Translations under genes and position numbers: made by a program
Shown here: positions 1 to 14,334 of the stretch, piece by piece
Layout: each line of letters opens with the position of its first letter
How positions within the stretch are numbered: the stretch's first letter is position 1
Notes under the pieces: model-generated
What the model saw: the letters and a program-made list of their open reading frames with translations, nothing else
Told to the model about the DNA's origin: nothing
Databases searched by the model: none
Source: Nannobrachium achirus
Taxonomy: Eukaryota > Chordata > Actinopteri > Myctophiformes > Myctophidae
DNA length: 64,000 bases
Direction: 5' to 3'
Assembly: GCA_963921795.1 (NCBI GenBank)
Contig: OY997647.1
Coordinates: 56,806,668 to 56,870,667 of the forward strand

Positions 1-3000
1 GGAAAAAATAATTTTAATTTTCCGACCTACGGTTCAACAGTTACAGGCCAAAACGTAAAGTGGCCTGTTATAGCGCCACCATGAGGCCGAGTGATGTAAT
101 TATTTTTTGATTAATTCTTACAATCATTATGAACCTCCTCTCCAAGTCTTGAAACTGTAGCCCCTATGGTTTGCGAGAGAAAAATAATTGAATGTGAATT
201 TTTGCTTTCTCCCATTATAAGTCAATGGGGACAATTTAATTCACTAATAAATTAATATAAATTAAACTATAGAACCTTTCTCTTAGCAAGTTACTAGCAC
301 ACCATTCCCGAGTAAGCCGGTCGATTTGACATATGGCGCGAGTGTGTGGTGCAAAAACTGTGGGAGGAGTAGCGTGCCAAACTTTGGGGAAAAGCATGGA
401 CATACATACATAAATATGAGCGATTGCAATAAGTTGCCAATGCTATGCATAGGCACACTTAACTAGAATTGACAGAGTCAATTTTGACAAGTGTGCCTGC
501 AGTGCGCGACCTTGTGCAGCGGTTTGGACGGTGAGACAATCCGCCAAGCCCGTGTTTCGTTGTGAGAGGGTCGGTCCCCGTGAAAAACGCGTTCTGGCAC
601 GAAACGGTTACGTTTCGCGCGTTTGTGACGCCCCCTATGGGTCGAAGTGGAAATGCTTTTGGGGAAACGTTGAGTATGCCACCCGCGACCTGTGGTTAAA
701 ATTCAGTGTTGACTTGACCTTTTGTTTGTGATTTATGGCTCTCGTTTGCGAAACGGGCCCCTCCCGCTAACTTTGGAAGGCCGTTACCAACGAATGGTAT
801 GGACTATCGAAATATCCTTTGACTATGTTTATTGCATGCCTTCATAGATCATGTGTACCGGTTTTTAAGACATTTGAAGAAAATTTGTAGCAAAAGGAGT
901 AAAAAGTGTGTTTAGGAGAAAATTCAAGATGGCGGAAAATCTTCCCATGTGCAAATTGGCGTATCCTATATGGAGAGATGCGTCGTGACCCAAGGAATCC
1001 AGGGAAAAAAGAATTGTAATTCTGTGACCTACGGTTCAAGAGTTACGAGGCAAGCGGTCCGTTATAGCGCCACCATGTGGCCAAGTGGAAATGCTTTTTG
1101 GGATTCGTTGAGTATGCCACCCCCGAACTGTGGTTGAAATTCAGTGTTGAATGGACCTTTTGTTTGTGATTTATGGCTATTGTTTGCAAAACGGGCCCCT
1201 CCCGCTAACTTTGGAAGCACGTTACGAATGAACGGTATAGACTATCGAAATATCCTTTGACTATGTTTATCGCGTGGCTTCATAGATCACGTGTACCGGT
1301 TTTTAAGACATTTGAAGAAAATATGTAGGAAAAGGAGCAAAAAGTGTGTTTCGGAGAAAATTCAAGATGGCGGAAAATCTATCCTGGCGCAAATGGGCGT
1401 GGCCTATATGGGGAGATGCGTCTTGGCCCAAGGAATCCGGGGAAAAAATAAGTTTAATTTTCCGACCTACGGTTCAACAGTTACAGGCCAAAACGTACAC
1501 TGGGCTGTTATAGCGCCACCATGAGGCCAAATGACGCTATTATTTTTTATTTATTCCTTGTAATCATTATGAACCTCCTCTCTGAGTCTTGAAACTGTAG
1601 CCCCTATGGTTTGCGAGAGAAAAATTATTGAATGCGATTCCCATTATAAGTCAATGGGGACAGGTAAGGGTTAATTAATTTCTTAATAAATTCATATCAA
1701 TTAAACTATAGAACCTTTCTCTTAGCAAGTTGATAGCACACGATTCCCGCGTAAGCCGGTCGATTTGACATATGGCGCAAGTGTGTGGTGCAAAAACTGT
1801 GGGAGGAGTAGCGTGCCAAACTTTGGGGAAATACATGTGTGTGTCCATGTCTGGCTTAAGTATGAGTGATAACAATAAGTCTGCCCATGCTATGCATAGG
1901 CACACTTAACTAGAATTGACAGAGTCAATTTTGACAAGTGTGCCTGCAGCTCGCTCAACGCGCGACCTCGTGCGGCGGTTTGGACCGTGAGACCGTCCGC
2001 CGAGTCGTCCGCGTTTCGTCGTGAGAGGGTCGGTCCCCGTGAAAAACACGTTCCGGCACGAAACGGTTACGTTTCGCGCGTTTGTGACGCCCCCTATTGG
2101 TCGAAGTGGAAATGCTTTTAGGGATTCGTTGAGTATGCCACCCCCAACCTGTGGTTAAAATTCTGTGTTGACTCGACCTTTTGTTTGGGATTTATGGCCA
2201 TCGTTTGCGAAACGGGCCCCTCCCGCTAGCTTTGGAAGCGCGTTACGAACGAACGGTATGGACTATCGAAATATCCTTTGACTATGTTTATCGCGTGGCT
2301 TCATAGATCATGTGTACTGGTTTTTAAGACATTTGAAGAAAATATGTAGGAAAAGGAGCAAAAAGTGTGTTTTGGAGAAAATTCAAGATGGCGGAAAATC
2401 TATCCCTACGCAAATGGGCGGGGCCTATATGGGGAGATGCGTCTTGACCCAAGGAATCCAGGGAAAAAAGAATTTTCATTTCCGATCTACGGTTCAAGAG
2501 TTACGAGGCAAGTGGTCCGTTATAGCGCCACCATGTGGCCGAGTGGAAATGCTTTTGGGGATTCGTTGAGTATGCCACCCCTGACCTTTGGTTGAAATTC
2601 AGTGTTGACTCGACGTTTTGTTTGTGATTTATGGCTATTGTTTGCGAAACGGGCTCCTCCCACTAACTTTAGAAGCGCGTTACGAACGAACGGTATGGAC
2701 TATTGAAATATCCTTTGACTATGTTTATCGCATGGCTTCATAGATCATGTGTACCGGTTTTTAAGACATTTGAAGAAAATATGTAGGAAAAGGAGCAAAA
2801 AGTGTGTTTCGGAGAAAATTCAAGATGGCGGAAAATCTATCCTGGCGCAAATGGGCGTGGCCTATATGGGGAGATGCGTCTTGGCCCAAGGAATGCGGGG
2901 AAAAAATAAGTTTAATTTTCCGACCTACGGTTCAACAGTTACAGGCCAAAACGTACACTGGGCTGTTATAGCGCCACCATGAGGCCAAATGACGCTATTA

Positions 3001-4825
3001 TTTTTTATTTATTCCTTGTAATCATTATGAACCTCCTCTCCGAGTCTTGAAACTGTAGCCCCTATGGTTTGCGAGAGAAAAATAATTGAATGCGATTCCC
3101 ATTATAAGTCAATGGGGACAGGTAAGGGTTAATTAATTCACTGATAAATTCATATCAATTAAACTATAGAACCTTTCTCTTAGCAAGTTGATAGCACACG
3201 ATTCCCGCGTAAGCCGGTCGATTTGACATATGGCGCGAGTGTGTGGTGCAAAAACTGTGGGAGGAGTAGCGTGCCAAACTTTGGGGAAATACATGTGTGT
3301 GTGTGTGTCTGGCTTAAGTATGAGTGATAACAATAAGTCTGCCCATGCTATGCATAGGCACACTTAACTAGAATTGACAGAGTCAATTTTGACAAGTGTG
3401 CCTGCAGCTCGCTAAATGCGCGACCTTGTGCGGCGGTTTGGACTGTGAGACCGTCTGCCGAGTCGTCTGCGTTTCGTCGTGAGAGGGTCGGTCCCCGTGA
3501 AAAACGCGTTCTGGCATGAAACGGTTACGTTTCGCGCGTTTGTGACGCCCCCTAGGGGTCGAAGTGGAAATGCTTTTGGGGATCCGTTGAGTATGCCACC
3601 CCCGACCTGTGGTTGAAATTCAGTGTCGACTCGACCTATTGTTTGTGATTTATGGCTATCGTTTGCGAAACGTGCCCCTCCCGCTAACTTTGGAAGCGCG
3701 TTACGAACGAACGGTACGGACTATCGACATATCCTTTGACTATGTTTATCGCATGGCTTCATAGATCATGTGTACCGGTTTTTAAGACATTTGAAGAAAA
3801 TATGTAGGAAAAAATGCAAAAAGTGTGTTTTGGAGAAAATTCGAAATGGTGAAAAATCTTCCAATGTGCAAATTGGCGTGTCCTATATGGAGAGATGCGT
3901 CGTGACCCAAGGAATCCAGGGAAAAAAGAATTTTAATTCTCCGACCTATGGTTCAAGAGTTACGAGGCAAGTGGTCCGTTATAGCGCCACCATGTGGCCA
4001 ATTGGAAATGCTTTTGGGGATCGTTGAGTATGCCACCCCCGACCTGTGGTTGAAATTCAGTGTTGACTGGACCTTTTGTTTGTGATTTATGGCTATTGTT
4101 TGCAAAACGGGCCCCTCCCGCTAACTTTGGAAGCGCGTTACGAACGAACGTAATGGACTATCGCAATATCCCTTGAGTATGTTCATTGCATGGGTTCATA
4201 GATCATGTGTACCGTTTTTTGTGCAATTTGAAGAAAATATGTTGGAAAAGGAACAAAAAGTGTGTTTTGGAGAAAATTCAAGATGGCGGAAAATCTATCC
4301 TGGCGCAAATGGGCGTGGCCTATATCGGGAGATGCGTCTTGACCCAAGGAATCCAGGGAAAAAATAATTTTAATTTTCCGACCTACGGTTCAACAGTTAC
4401 AGGCCAAAACGTAAAGTGGGCTGTTATAGCGCCACCATGAGGCCAAATGACACTATTATTTTTTATTTAATCCTTGAAATCATTATGAACCTCCTCTCCA
4501 AGTGTTGAAACTGTAGGCCCTATGGTTTGCGAGAGAAAATTAATTGAATGTGAGTTTTTGCCATTCCCATTATAAGTCAATGGGGAGAAATTAATGCACT
4601 AATAAATTAATATCAATTAAACTATAGAACCTTTCTCTTAGCAACTTACTAGCACACGATTCCCGCGTAAGCCGGTCGATTTGACATATGGCGCGAGTGT
4701 GTGGTGCAAAAACTGTGGGAGGAGTAGCGTGCCAAACTTTGGGGAATCGTATGGACAGACATAAATAAATAAATAAATATGAGCGAGAACAATAAGTGGC
4801 CAATGCTATGCATAGGCACACTTAA
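1..4825. repeat. Satellite-like array, ~1,458-bp higher-order unit
   Basis: Successive copies lie 1,458 bp apart: the same segments recur at 1291 and 2749, 2312 and 3770, 1675 and 3133. Each unit holds two diverged ~0.4-kb half-units, both with the blocks GACGCCCCCTA-GGTCGAAGTGG, GGGCCCCTCCCGCTAA, AAATTCAAGATGGCGG and TATAGCGCCACCATG. A ~0.6-kb spacer separates them, with CCCATTATAAGTCAATGGGG and TCTCTTAGCAAGTT. Short frames of 77-85 codons recur in the half-units. Differences between copies change amino acids freely, so I do not call them genes. The array starts before the window and ends at the junction with the 819-bp units. Confidence 0.9.
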
Positions 4826-7125
4826 CTAGACACTGTACCAATTGAAACTTGAAAGGCATAGGCTACAGATTACATAACTGCACGGACCATCAGAAAAAGT
4901 CACTGACGTGGGCAGAACTGCTGCTGTTGAGCCGACTATAGTCCAAATGTTTTATACTTCCACCACGGACAATTCCACAACTGACAAACAACTGTCTGCT
5001 TAGGGGCCAGGGCCTAGACTTGCTATTTCTGTATACATAGACGGATACATAATATAAAGATTGGAATCTTGGGGTATACATAGACAGATACATAATAATA
5101 TCTGGAATTTCCATAACACTTTTACAGTTCACTACAGTAAGGCACAGAACGGTACCATAAAAGTACAGTACACTACCATACAGTACAGTACAGAAGACAC
5201 AGTACACTACAATACAGTAACGTACAGCACACTACAGTACGGTAAGGTACAGTACACTACAGCACAGTAAGCTACAGCACAGACAGTACAGAAGATACAG
5301 TACACTACAATACGGTAAGGTACAGTACACTACAGCAAAGTAAGGTACAGTACAGTACAGTACAGTACAGAAGACAGAGTACAATACAGTACGGTACGGT
5401 ACAGTACAATACAGTGCAGTAAAGTACAGCACAGCTCAATCGCAATGCCTGTGTCTGAAACGCGTTCTGCCACGAAACGGTTACGTTTGGCGCGTTTGTG
5501 ACCACAGAACAGTACCATAAAGTACAGTACACTACCATCCAGTTCATTACTATATCAGAACCGCCAACCAACACATTAATATTATCCACTCACTCACACC
5601 ATCGCCTCACACAACAGGTAAAAAAGCATGGTCCATTAATTAGGCTAGACACTGTACCAATTGAAACTTGAAAGGCATAGGCTACAGATTACATAACTGC
5701 ACGGACCATCAGAAAAAGTCACTGACGTGGGCAGAACTGCTGCTGTTGAGCCGACTATAGTCCAAATGTTTTATACTTCCACCACGGACAATTCCACAAC
5801 TGACAAACAACTGTCTGCTTAGGGGCCAGGGCCTAGACTTGCTATTTCTGTATACATAGACGGATACATAATATAAAGATTGGAATCTTGGGGTATACAT
5901 AGACAGATACATAATAATATCTGGAATTTCCATAACACTTTTACAGTTCACTACAGTAAGGCACAGAACGGTACCATAAAAGTACAGTACACTACCATAC
6001 AGTACAGTACAGAAGACACAGTACACTACAATACAGTAACGTACAGCACACTACAGTACGGTAAGGTACAGTACACTACAGCACAGTAAGCTACAGCACA
6101 GACAGTACAGAAGATACAGTACACTACAATACGGTAAGGTACAGTACACTACAGCAAAGTAAGGTACAGTACAGTACAGTACAGTACAGAAGACAGAGTA
6201 CAATACAGTACGGTACGGTACAGTACAATACAGTGCAGTAAAGTACAGCACAGCTCAATCGCAATGCCTGTGTCTGAAACGCGTTCTGCCACGAAACGGT
6301 TACGTTTGGCGCGTTTGTGACCACAGAACAGTACCATAAAGTACAGTACACTACCATCCAGTTCATTACTATATCAGAACCGCCAACCAACACATTAATA
6401 TTATCCACTCACTCACACCATCGCCTCACACAACAGGTAAAAAAGCATGGTCCATTAATTAGGCTAGACACTGTACCAATTGAAACTTGAAAGGCATAGG
6501 CTACAGATTACATAACTGCACGGACCATCAGAAAAAGTCACTGACGTGGGCAGAACTGCTGCTGTTGAGCCGACTATAGTCCAAATGTTTTATACTTCCA
6601 CCACGGACAATTCCACAACTGACAAACAACTGTCTGCTTAGGGGCCAGGGCCTAGACTTGCTATTTCTGTATACATAGACGGATACATAATATAAAGATT
6701 GGAATCTTGGGGTATACATAGACAGATACATAATAATATCTGGAATTTCCATAACACTTTTACAGTTCACTACAGTAAGGCACAGAACGGTACCATAAAA
6801 GTACAGTACACTACCATACAGTACAGTACAGAAGACACAGTACACTACAATACAGTAACGTACAGCACACTACAGTACGGTAAGGTACAGTACACTACAG
6901 CACAGACAGTACAGAAGATACAGTACACTACAATACGGTAAGGTACAGTACACTACAGCAAAGTAAGGTACAGTACAGTACAGTACAGTACAGAAGACAG
7001 AGTACAATACAGTACGGTACGGTACAGTACAATACAGTGCAGTAAAGTACAGCACAGCTCAATCGCAATGCCTGTGTCTGAAACGCGTTCTGCCACGAAA
7101 CGGTTACGTTTGGCGCGTTTGTGAC
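4826..7125. repeat. Three tandem copies of an 819-bp unit
   Basis: Copies begin at 4826, 5645 and 6464, exactly 819 bp apart, and look identical apart from a ~15-bp loss in the TACAG-rich part of copy 3 near 6900. Each unit has a unique part (GCTACAGATTACATAACTGC, ATACATAGACAGATACATAA), a TACAG/TACAC pentanucleotide tract, and an embedded ~50-bp piece of the surrounding satellite (ACGAAACGGTTACGTTTGGC). In copy 3 that piece runs straight into the satellite at 7125. Near identity implies recent triplication. Diverged relatives occur at 41.87-42.97 kb and 43.83-44.1 kb. Confidence 0.93.
5145..5435. repeat. TACAG pentanucleotide tract (copy 1 of 3)
   Basis: Degenerate TACAG/TACAC/TACGG repeats such as GTACAGTACACTACAG. 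Because they contain many GTAC palindromes, long Tyr/Cys/Leu-rich frames appear on the minus strand; these are artefacts of composition. The same tract recurs in the next two 819-bp copies and, diverged, at 41868-42025 and 48055-48200. Confidence 0.9.
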
Positions 7126-10100
7126 GCCCCCTAGGGGTCGAAGTGGAAATGCTTTTGGGGATTCGTTGAGTATGCCACCCCCGACCTGTGGTTGAAATTC
7201 CGTGGTGACTCGACTTATTGTTTGTGATTTATGGTTATCGTTTGTGAAACGGGCCCCTCCCGCTAACTTTGGAAGCGCGTTACGAACAAACGGTATTGAC
7301 AATCAAAATATCCTTTGACTATGTTTATCGCCTGGCTTCATAGATCATGTGTACCGGTTTTTAAGACATTTGAAGAAAATATGTAGGAAAAGGAGCAAAA
7401 AGTGTGTTTTGGACAAAATTCAAGATGGCGGAAAATCTATCCATACGCAAATGGGCGTGGCCTATATGGGGAGATGCGTCATGACCCAAGGAATCCAGGG
7501 AAAAAATAATTTTCATTTTCCGACCTACGGTTCAAGAGTTACGGGGCAAAACGTAAAGTTGGCCGTTATAGCGCCACCATGAGGCCGAGTGATGTCATTA
7601 TTTTTTGATTAATTCTTACAATCATTATGAACCTCCTCTCTAAGTCTTGAAACTGTAGCCCCTATGGTTTGCGAGAGAAAAACAATTGAATGCGATTCCC
7701 ATTATAAGTCAATGGGGAAAATTAATTCACTAATAAATTAATATCAATTAAACTATAGAACCTTTCTCTTAGCAACTTGATAGCACACCATTCCCGAGTA
7801 AGCCGGTCGATTTGACATATGGCGCGAGTGTGTGGTGGAAAAACTGTGGGAGGAGTAGCGTGCCAAACTTTGGGGAAAAGTATGGACAGACTTAAATACT
7901 AGAATTGACAGAGTCAATTTTGACAAGTGTGCCTGCAGCGCGCTAAATGCGCGACCCCGTGCGGCGGTTCGGACCGTGAGACCGTCCGCCGAGTCGTCCG
8001 CGTTTCGTTGTGAGAGGGTCGGTCCCCGTGAAAAACGCGTTCCGGCACGAAACGGTTACCTTTTGCGCGTTTGTGACGCCCCCTAGGGGTCGAAGTGGAA
8101 ATGCTTTTGGGGATTCGTTGAGTATGCCACCCCCGACCTGTGGTTGAAATTCGGTGGTGACTCGACTTATTGTTTGTGATTTATGGCTATTGTTTGTGAA
8201 ACGGGCCCCTCCCGCTAACTTTGGAAGCGCGTTACGAACAAACGGTACGGACTATCGAAATATCCTTTGACTATGTTTATTGCGTGGCTTCATAGATCAT
8301 GTGTACCGGTTTTTAAGACATTTGAAGAAAATATGTAGGAAAAGGAGCAAAAAGTGTGTTTTGGACAAAATTCAAGATGGCGGAAAATCTATCCATACGC
8401 AAATGGGCGTGGCCTATATGGGGAGATGCGTCATGACCCAAGGAATCCAGGGAAAAAATAATTTTCATTTTCCGACCTACGGTTCAAGAGTTACGGGGCA
8501 AAACGTAAAGTTGGCCGTTATAGCGCCACCATGAGGCCGAGTGATGTCATTATTTTTTGATTAATTCTTACAATCATTATGAACCTCCTCTCCAAGTCTT
8601 GAAACTGTAGCCCCTATGGTTTGCGAGAGAAAAATAATTGAATGCGATTCCCATTATAAGTCAATGGGGAAAATTAATTCACTAATAAATTAATATCAAT
8701 TAAACTATAGAACCTTTCTCTTAGCAACTTGATAGCACACCATTCCCGAGTAAGCCGGTCGATTTGACATATGGCGCGAGTGTGTGGTGCAAAAACTGTG
8801 GGAGGAGTAGCGTGCCAAACTTTGGGGAAAAGTATGGACAGACTTAAGTAAGTAAATAAATAAATAAATATGAGCGATAACAATAGCCTGCAGTGCAGCT
8901 CCTAAATGCGCGACCTCATGCAGCGGTTTGGACTGTGAGACCATCCGCCAACTTGTCTGCGTTTCGTTGTGAGAGGGTTGTTCCCCCTGAAAAACATGTT
9001 TTGGCACGAAACGGTTACATTTTGCGCGTTTGTGACGCCCCCTACGGGTCGATTTGGAAATGCTTTTGGGGATTCGTTGAGTAAGCCACCCGCGACCTGT
9101 GGTAGAAGTTCAGTGTTGACTCGACGTTTGGTTTGTGATTTATGGCTATCGTTTGCGAAACGGGCCCCTCCCGCTAACTTTGGAAGCCCGTCACAAACAA
9201 ACGCTATGGACTATCGAAATTTCCCTTGACTATGTTCATGCCATGGGTTCATAGATCACGTGTACCCATTTTCGTGACATTTGAAGAAAATATGTAGGAA
9301 AAGGAGCAAAAAGTGTGTTTTGGAGAAAATTCAAAATGGCGGAAAATCTATCCTGACGCAAATGGGCGGGGCCTATATGGGGAGATGCGTCTCGACCCAA
9401 GGAATCCAGGGAAAAAAGAATTAAAATTTTTCGACCTACGGTTCAAGAGTTACGAGGCAAGTGGTCCGTTATAGCGCCACCATGTGGCCGAGTGGAAACG
9501 CTTTTGGGGATTCGTTGAGTATGCCACCCCCGATCTGTGGTTGAAATTCGGTGTTGACTCGACCTATTGTTTGTGATTTATGGCTATTGTTTGCGAAACG
9601 TGCCCCTCCCGCTAAGTTTGGAAGCGCATTACGAACGAACGGTATGGACTATCGAAATATCCTTTGACTATGTTTATCGCGTGGCTTCATAGATCAAGTG
9701 TACCGGTTTTTAAGACATTTGAAGAAAATATGTAGGAAAAGGAGCAAAAACTGTGTTTTGGAGACAATTCAAGATGGCGGAAAATCTATCCCTACGCAAA
9801 TGGGCGTGGCCTATATCGAGAGATGCGTCTTGACCCAAGGAATCCAGGGAAAAAATAATTTTAATTTTCCGATCTACGGTTCAAGAGTTACGGGGCAAAA
9901 CGTAAAGTGGGCCGTTATAGCGCCACCATGAGGATGAGTGATGTAATTATTTTGTGATTTATTATTAAAATCATTATGAATCTCCTCTGCAAGGTTTGAA
10001 ACTGTAGCCCCTATGCTTTGCGAAAGAAAAATACTTGAATGTGAATTTCTGCTTTCTCCCATTATAAGTCAATGGGGACAATTACGTTTTGCGCGTTTGT

Positions 10101-13100
10101 GACGCCCCCTACGGGTTGAATTGGAAACGCTTTTGGGGATTCCTTGAGTAAGCCACCCGCAGCCTGTGGTTGAAATTCAGTGCTGACTCAACGTTTTGTT
10201 TGTGATTTATGGCTATTATTTGCAAAACGGGCCCCTCCCGCTAACTCTGGAAGCCCGTTACGAACGAATGGTATGGACTATAGACATATCCCTTGACTAT
10301 GTTCATTGCATGGGTTAGTAGATCATGTGTACCCATTTTTGTGACATTTGAAGAAAATATGTAGGAAAAAATGCAAAAAGTGTGTTTTGGAGAAAATTTG
10401 AAATGGTGAAAAATCTTCCCATGTGCAAATTGGCGTGTCCTATATGGAGAGATGCGTCGTGACCCAAGGAATCCAGGGAAAAAAGAATTTTAATTCTCCG
10501 ACCTATGGTTCAAGAGTTACGAGGCAAGTGGTCCGTTATAGCGCCACCATGTGGCCAATTGGAAATGCTTTTGGGGATCGTTGAGTATGCCACCCCCGAT
10601 CTGTGGTTGAAATTCAGTGTTGACTGGACCTTTTGTTTGTGATTTATGGCTATTGTTTGCAAAACGGGCCCCTCCCGCTAACTTTGGAAGCGCGTTACGA
10701 ACGAATGTAATGGACTATCGCAATATCCCTTGAGTATGTTCATTGCATGGGTTCATAGATCATGTGTACCGTTTTTTGTGCAATTTGAAGAAAATATGTC
10801 GGAAAAGGAACAAAAAGTGTGTTTTGGAGAAAATTCAAGATGGCGGAAAATCTATCCAGGCGCAAATGGGCGTGGCCTATATCGGGAGATGCGTCTTGAC
10901 CCAAGGAATCCAGGGAAAAAAGAATTTTCATTTTCCGACCTACGGTTCAACAGTTACAGGCCAAAACGTAAAGTGGGCTGTTATAGCGCCACCATGAGGC
11001 CAAATGACACTATTATTTTTTATTTAATCCTTGAAATCATTATGAACCTCCTCTCCAAGTGTTGAAACTGTAGGCCCTATGGTTTGCGAGAGAAAATTAA
11101 TTGAATGTGAGTTTTTGCCATTCCCATTATAAGTCAATGGGGAGAAATTAATGCACTAATAAATTAATATCAATTAAACTATAGAACCTTTCTCTTAGCA
11201 ACTTAATAGCACACCATTCCCGAGTAAGCCGGTCGATTTGACATATGGCGCGAGTGTGTGTTGCAAAAACTGTGGGAGGAGTAGCGTGCCAAACTTTGGG
11301 GAATCGTATGGACAGACATAAATAAATAAATAAATATGAGCGAGAACAATAAGTGTCCCATGCTATGCATAGGCACACTTAACTAGAATTGACAGAGTCA
11401 ATTTTGACAAGTGTGCCTGCAGCTCGCTAAATGCGCGACCTTGTGCGGCGGTTTGGACTGTGAGACCGTCTGCCGAGTCGTCTGCGTTTCGTCGTGAGAG
11501 GGTCGGTCCCCGTGAAAAACGCGTTCTGGCATGAAACGGTTACGTTTCGCGCGTTTGTGACGCCCCCTAGGGGTCGAAGTGGAAATGCTTTTGGGGATCC
11601 GTTGAGTATGCCACCCCCGACCTGTGGTTGAAATTCAGTGTCGACTCGACCTATTGTTTGTGATTTATGGCTATCGTTTGCGAAACGTGCCCCTCCCGCT
11701 AACTTTGGAAGCGCGTTACGAACGAACGGTACGGACTATCGACATATCCTTTGACTATGTTTATCGCATGGCTTCATAGATCATGTGTACCGGTTTTTAA
11801 GACATTTGAAGAAAATATGTAGGAAAAAATGCAAAAAGTGTGTTTTGGAGAAAATTCGAAATGGTGAAAAATCTTCCAATGTGCAAATTGGCGTGTCCTA
11901 TATGGAGAGATGCGTCGTGACCCAAGGAATCCAGGGAAAAAAGAATTTTAATTCTCCGACCTATGGTTCAAGAGTTACGAGGCAAGTGGTCCGTTATAGC
12001 GCCACCATGTGGCCAATTGGAAATGCTTTTGGGGATCGTTGAGTATGCCACCCCCGACCTGTGGTTGAAATTCAGTGTTGACTGGACCTTTTGTTTGTGA
12101 TTTATGGCTATTGTTTGCAAAACGGGCCCCTCCCGCTAACTTTGGAAGCGCGTTACGAACGAACGTAATGGACTATCGCAATATCCCTTGAGTATGTTCA
12201 TTGCATGGGTTCATAGATCATGTGTACCGTTTTTTGTGCAATTTGAAGAAAATATGTTGGAAAAGGAACAAAAAGTGTGTTTTGGAGAAAATTCAAGATG
12301 GCGGAAAATCTATCCTGGCGCAAATGGGCGTGGCCTATATCGGGAGATGCGTCTTGACCCAAGGAATCCAGGGAAAAAATAATTTTAATTTTCCGACCTA
12401 CGGTTCAACAGTTACAGGCCAAAACGTAAAGTGGGCTGTTATAGCGCCACCATGAGGCCAAATGACACTATTATTTTTTATTTAATCCTTGAAATCATTA
12501 TGAACCTCCTCTCCAAGTGTTGAAACTGTAGGCCCTATGGTTTGCGAGAGAAAATTAATTGAATGTGAGTTTTTGCCATTCCCATTATAAGTCAATGGGG
12601 AGAAATTAATGCACTAATAAATTAATATCAATTAAACTATAGAACCTTTCTCTTAGCAAGTTACTAGCACACCATTCCCGAGTAACCCGGTCGGTTTGAC
12701 ATATGGCGCGAGTGTGTGGCGCAAAAACTGTGGTCTGTGAAACGTGTCAAACTTTGGGGAAAAGCATGGACATACATACATACATAAATATGAGCGATTG
12801 CAATAAGTTGCCCATGCTATGCATAGGCACACTTAACTAGAATTGACAGAGTCAATTTTGACAAGTGTGCCTGCAGCTCGCTAAATGCGCGACCTTGTGC
12901 GGCGGTTTGGACTGTGAGACCGTCTGCCGAGTCGTCTGCGTTTCGTCGTGAGAGGGTCGGTCCCCGTGAAAAACGCGTTCTGGCATGAAACGGTTACGTT
13001 TCGCGCGTTTGTGACGCCCCCTAGGGGTCGAAGTGGAAATGCTTTTGGGGATCCGTTGAGTATGCCACCCCCGACCTGTGGTTGAAATTCAGTGTCGACT

Positions 13101-13990
13101 CGACCTATTGTTTGTGATTTATGGCTATCGTTTGCGAAACGTGCCCCTCCCGCTAACTTTGGAAGCGCGTTACGAACGAACGGTACGGACTATCGACATA
13201 TCCTTTGACTATGTTTATCGCATGGCTTCATAGATCATGTGTACCGGTTTTTAAGACATTTGAAGAAAATATGTAGGAAAAAATGCAAAAAGTGTGTTTT
13301 GGAGAAAATTCGAAATGGTGAAAAATCTTCCAATGTGCAAATTGGCGTGTCCTATATGGAGAGATGCGTCGTGACCCAAGGAATCCAGGGAAAAAAGAAT
13401 TTTAATTCTCCGACCTATGGTTCAAGAGTTACGAGGCAAGTGGTCCGTTATAGCGCCACCATGTGGCCAATTGGAAATGCTTTTGGGGATCGTTGAGTAT
13501 GCCACCCCCGACCTGTGGTTGAAATTCAGTGTTGACTGGACCTTTTGTTTGTGATTTATGGCTATTGTTTGCAAAACGGGCCCCTCCCGCTAACTTTGGA
13601 AGCGCGTTACGAACGAACGTAATGGACTATCGCAATATCCCTTGAGTATGTTCATCGCATGGGTTCATAGATCATGTGTACCGTTTTTTGTGCAATTTGA
13701 AGAAAATATGTTGGAAAAGGAACAAAAAGTGTGTTTTGGAGAAAATTCAAGATGGCGGAAAATCTATCCTGGCGCAAATGGGCGTGGCCTATATGGGGAG
13801 ATGCGTCTTGACCCAAGGAATCCAGGGAAAAAATAATTTTAATTTTTCGACCTACGGTTCAACAGTTACGGGCCAAAACGTAAAGTGGGCTGTTATAGCG
13901 CCACCATGAGGCCAAATGACACTATTATTTTTTATTTAATCCTTGAAATCATTATGAACCTCCTCTCCAAGTCTTGAAACTGTAGCCCCT
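7126..13990. repeat. Satellite-like array, second block
   Basis: Same family as 1-4825. Segments recur at 11785 and 13239 and at 12188 and 13642 (1,454 bp apart). These copies are nearly identical to 3.4-4.8 kb, while the 7.1-10.7 kb part is more diverged and has shortened spacers (for example around 7890 and 10080). The mix of near-identical and older copies suggests unequal exchange and local homogenisation. The array breaks off near 13990-14020 inside the spacer, where a different sequence starts with CAGCAGCAGCAG. Confidence 0.9.
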
Positions 13991-14020
13991 ATGGTTTGCG
14001 AGAGACAAATTATTGAATGT

Positions 14021-14330
14021 GCAGCAGCAGCAGTTCCTGGTGTGTCAGGTGACTCACTGTTACTGGGGGAGAATTTCTTGGGTAGAGCGACATCTATGGA
14101 TGGGGACCTACAGATAGGTTCTAGAGGCTTCCAGCCTACCGCACTTCCAGGGGGTGGGAGGGGGCAGCGGCCTTCGGCCGCTGCCTGAGCACGCAAGTCC
14201 GGCTTGGTGCCGTCCCCCCACCTCGGCGCCTGACTCTGGCTGGAGCTTTCAAAGAAAAAAAAGAAAAAAAGCCAGCTGTTGATTTGACCTGCGCAGCCTG
14301 CGTGCGTGCGTGTGTGCGTGCGTTCAGTGC
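14021..14330. other. Non-satellite insertion, unassigned, with perfect GC hairpin
   Basis: GC-rich sequence unlike the flanking satellite. A perfect 10-bp hairpin with a TTC loop lies at 14163-14185 (arms GGCAGCGGCC and GGCCGCTGCC), followed by an A-rich stretch and a GCGT/GTGC run near 14300. The minus strand is open over about 85 codons with a Pro/Ser-rich product. It could be part of the non-LTR element whose tail-like sequence follows, but I cannot show this. Confidence 0.4.
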
Positions 14331-14334
14331 AATG

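Noticed and set aside
1291-1524. Recurring 77-85-codon frames in satellite half-units (starting MYRFLRHLKKICRK)
   Set aside because: They recur only because the satellite copies are similar. Differences between copies change residues as freely as silent sites, some copies are frameshifted, and no domain or promoter is evident.
5305-5589. Tyr/Cys/Leu-rich minus-strand frames in the 819-bp units
   Set aside because: Translation of the TACAG tract, which lacks stops in that frame. No credible protein.
4826-7125. CRISPR-like regular repetition
   Set aside because: The units are 819 bp and contiguous, with no spacers; this is eukaryotic tandem duplication.
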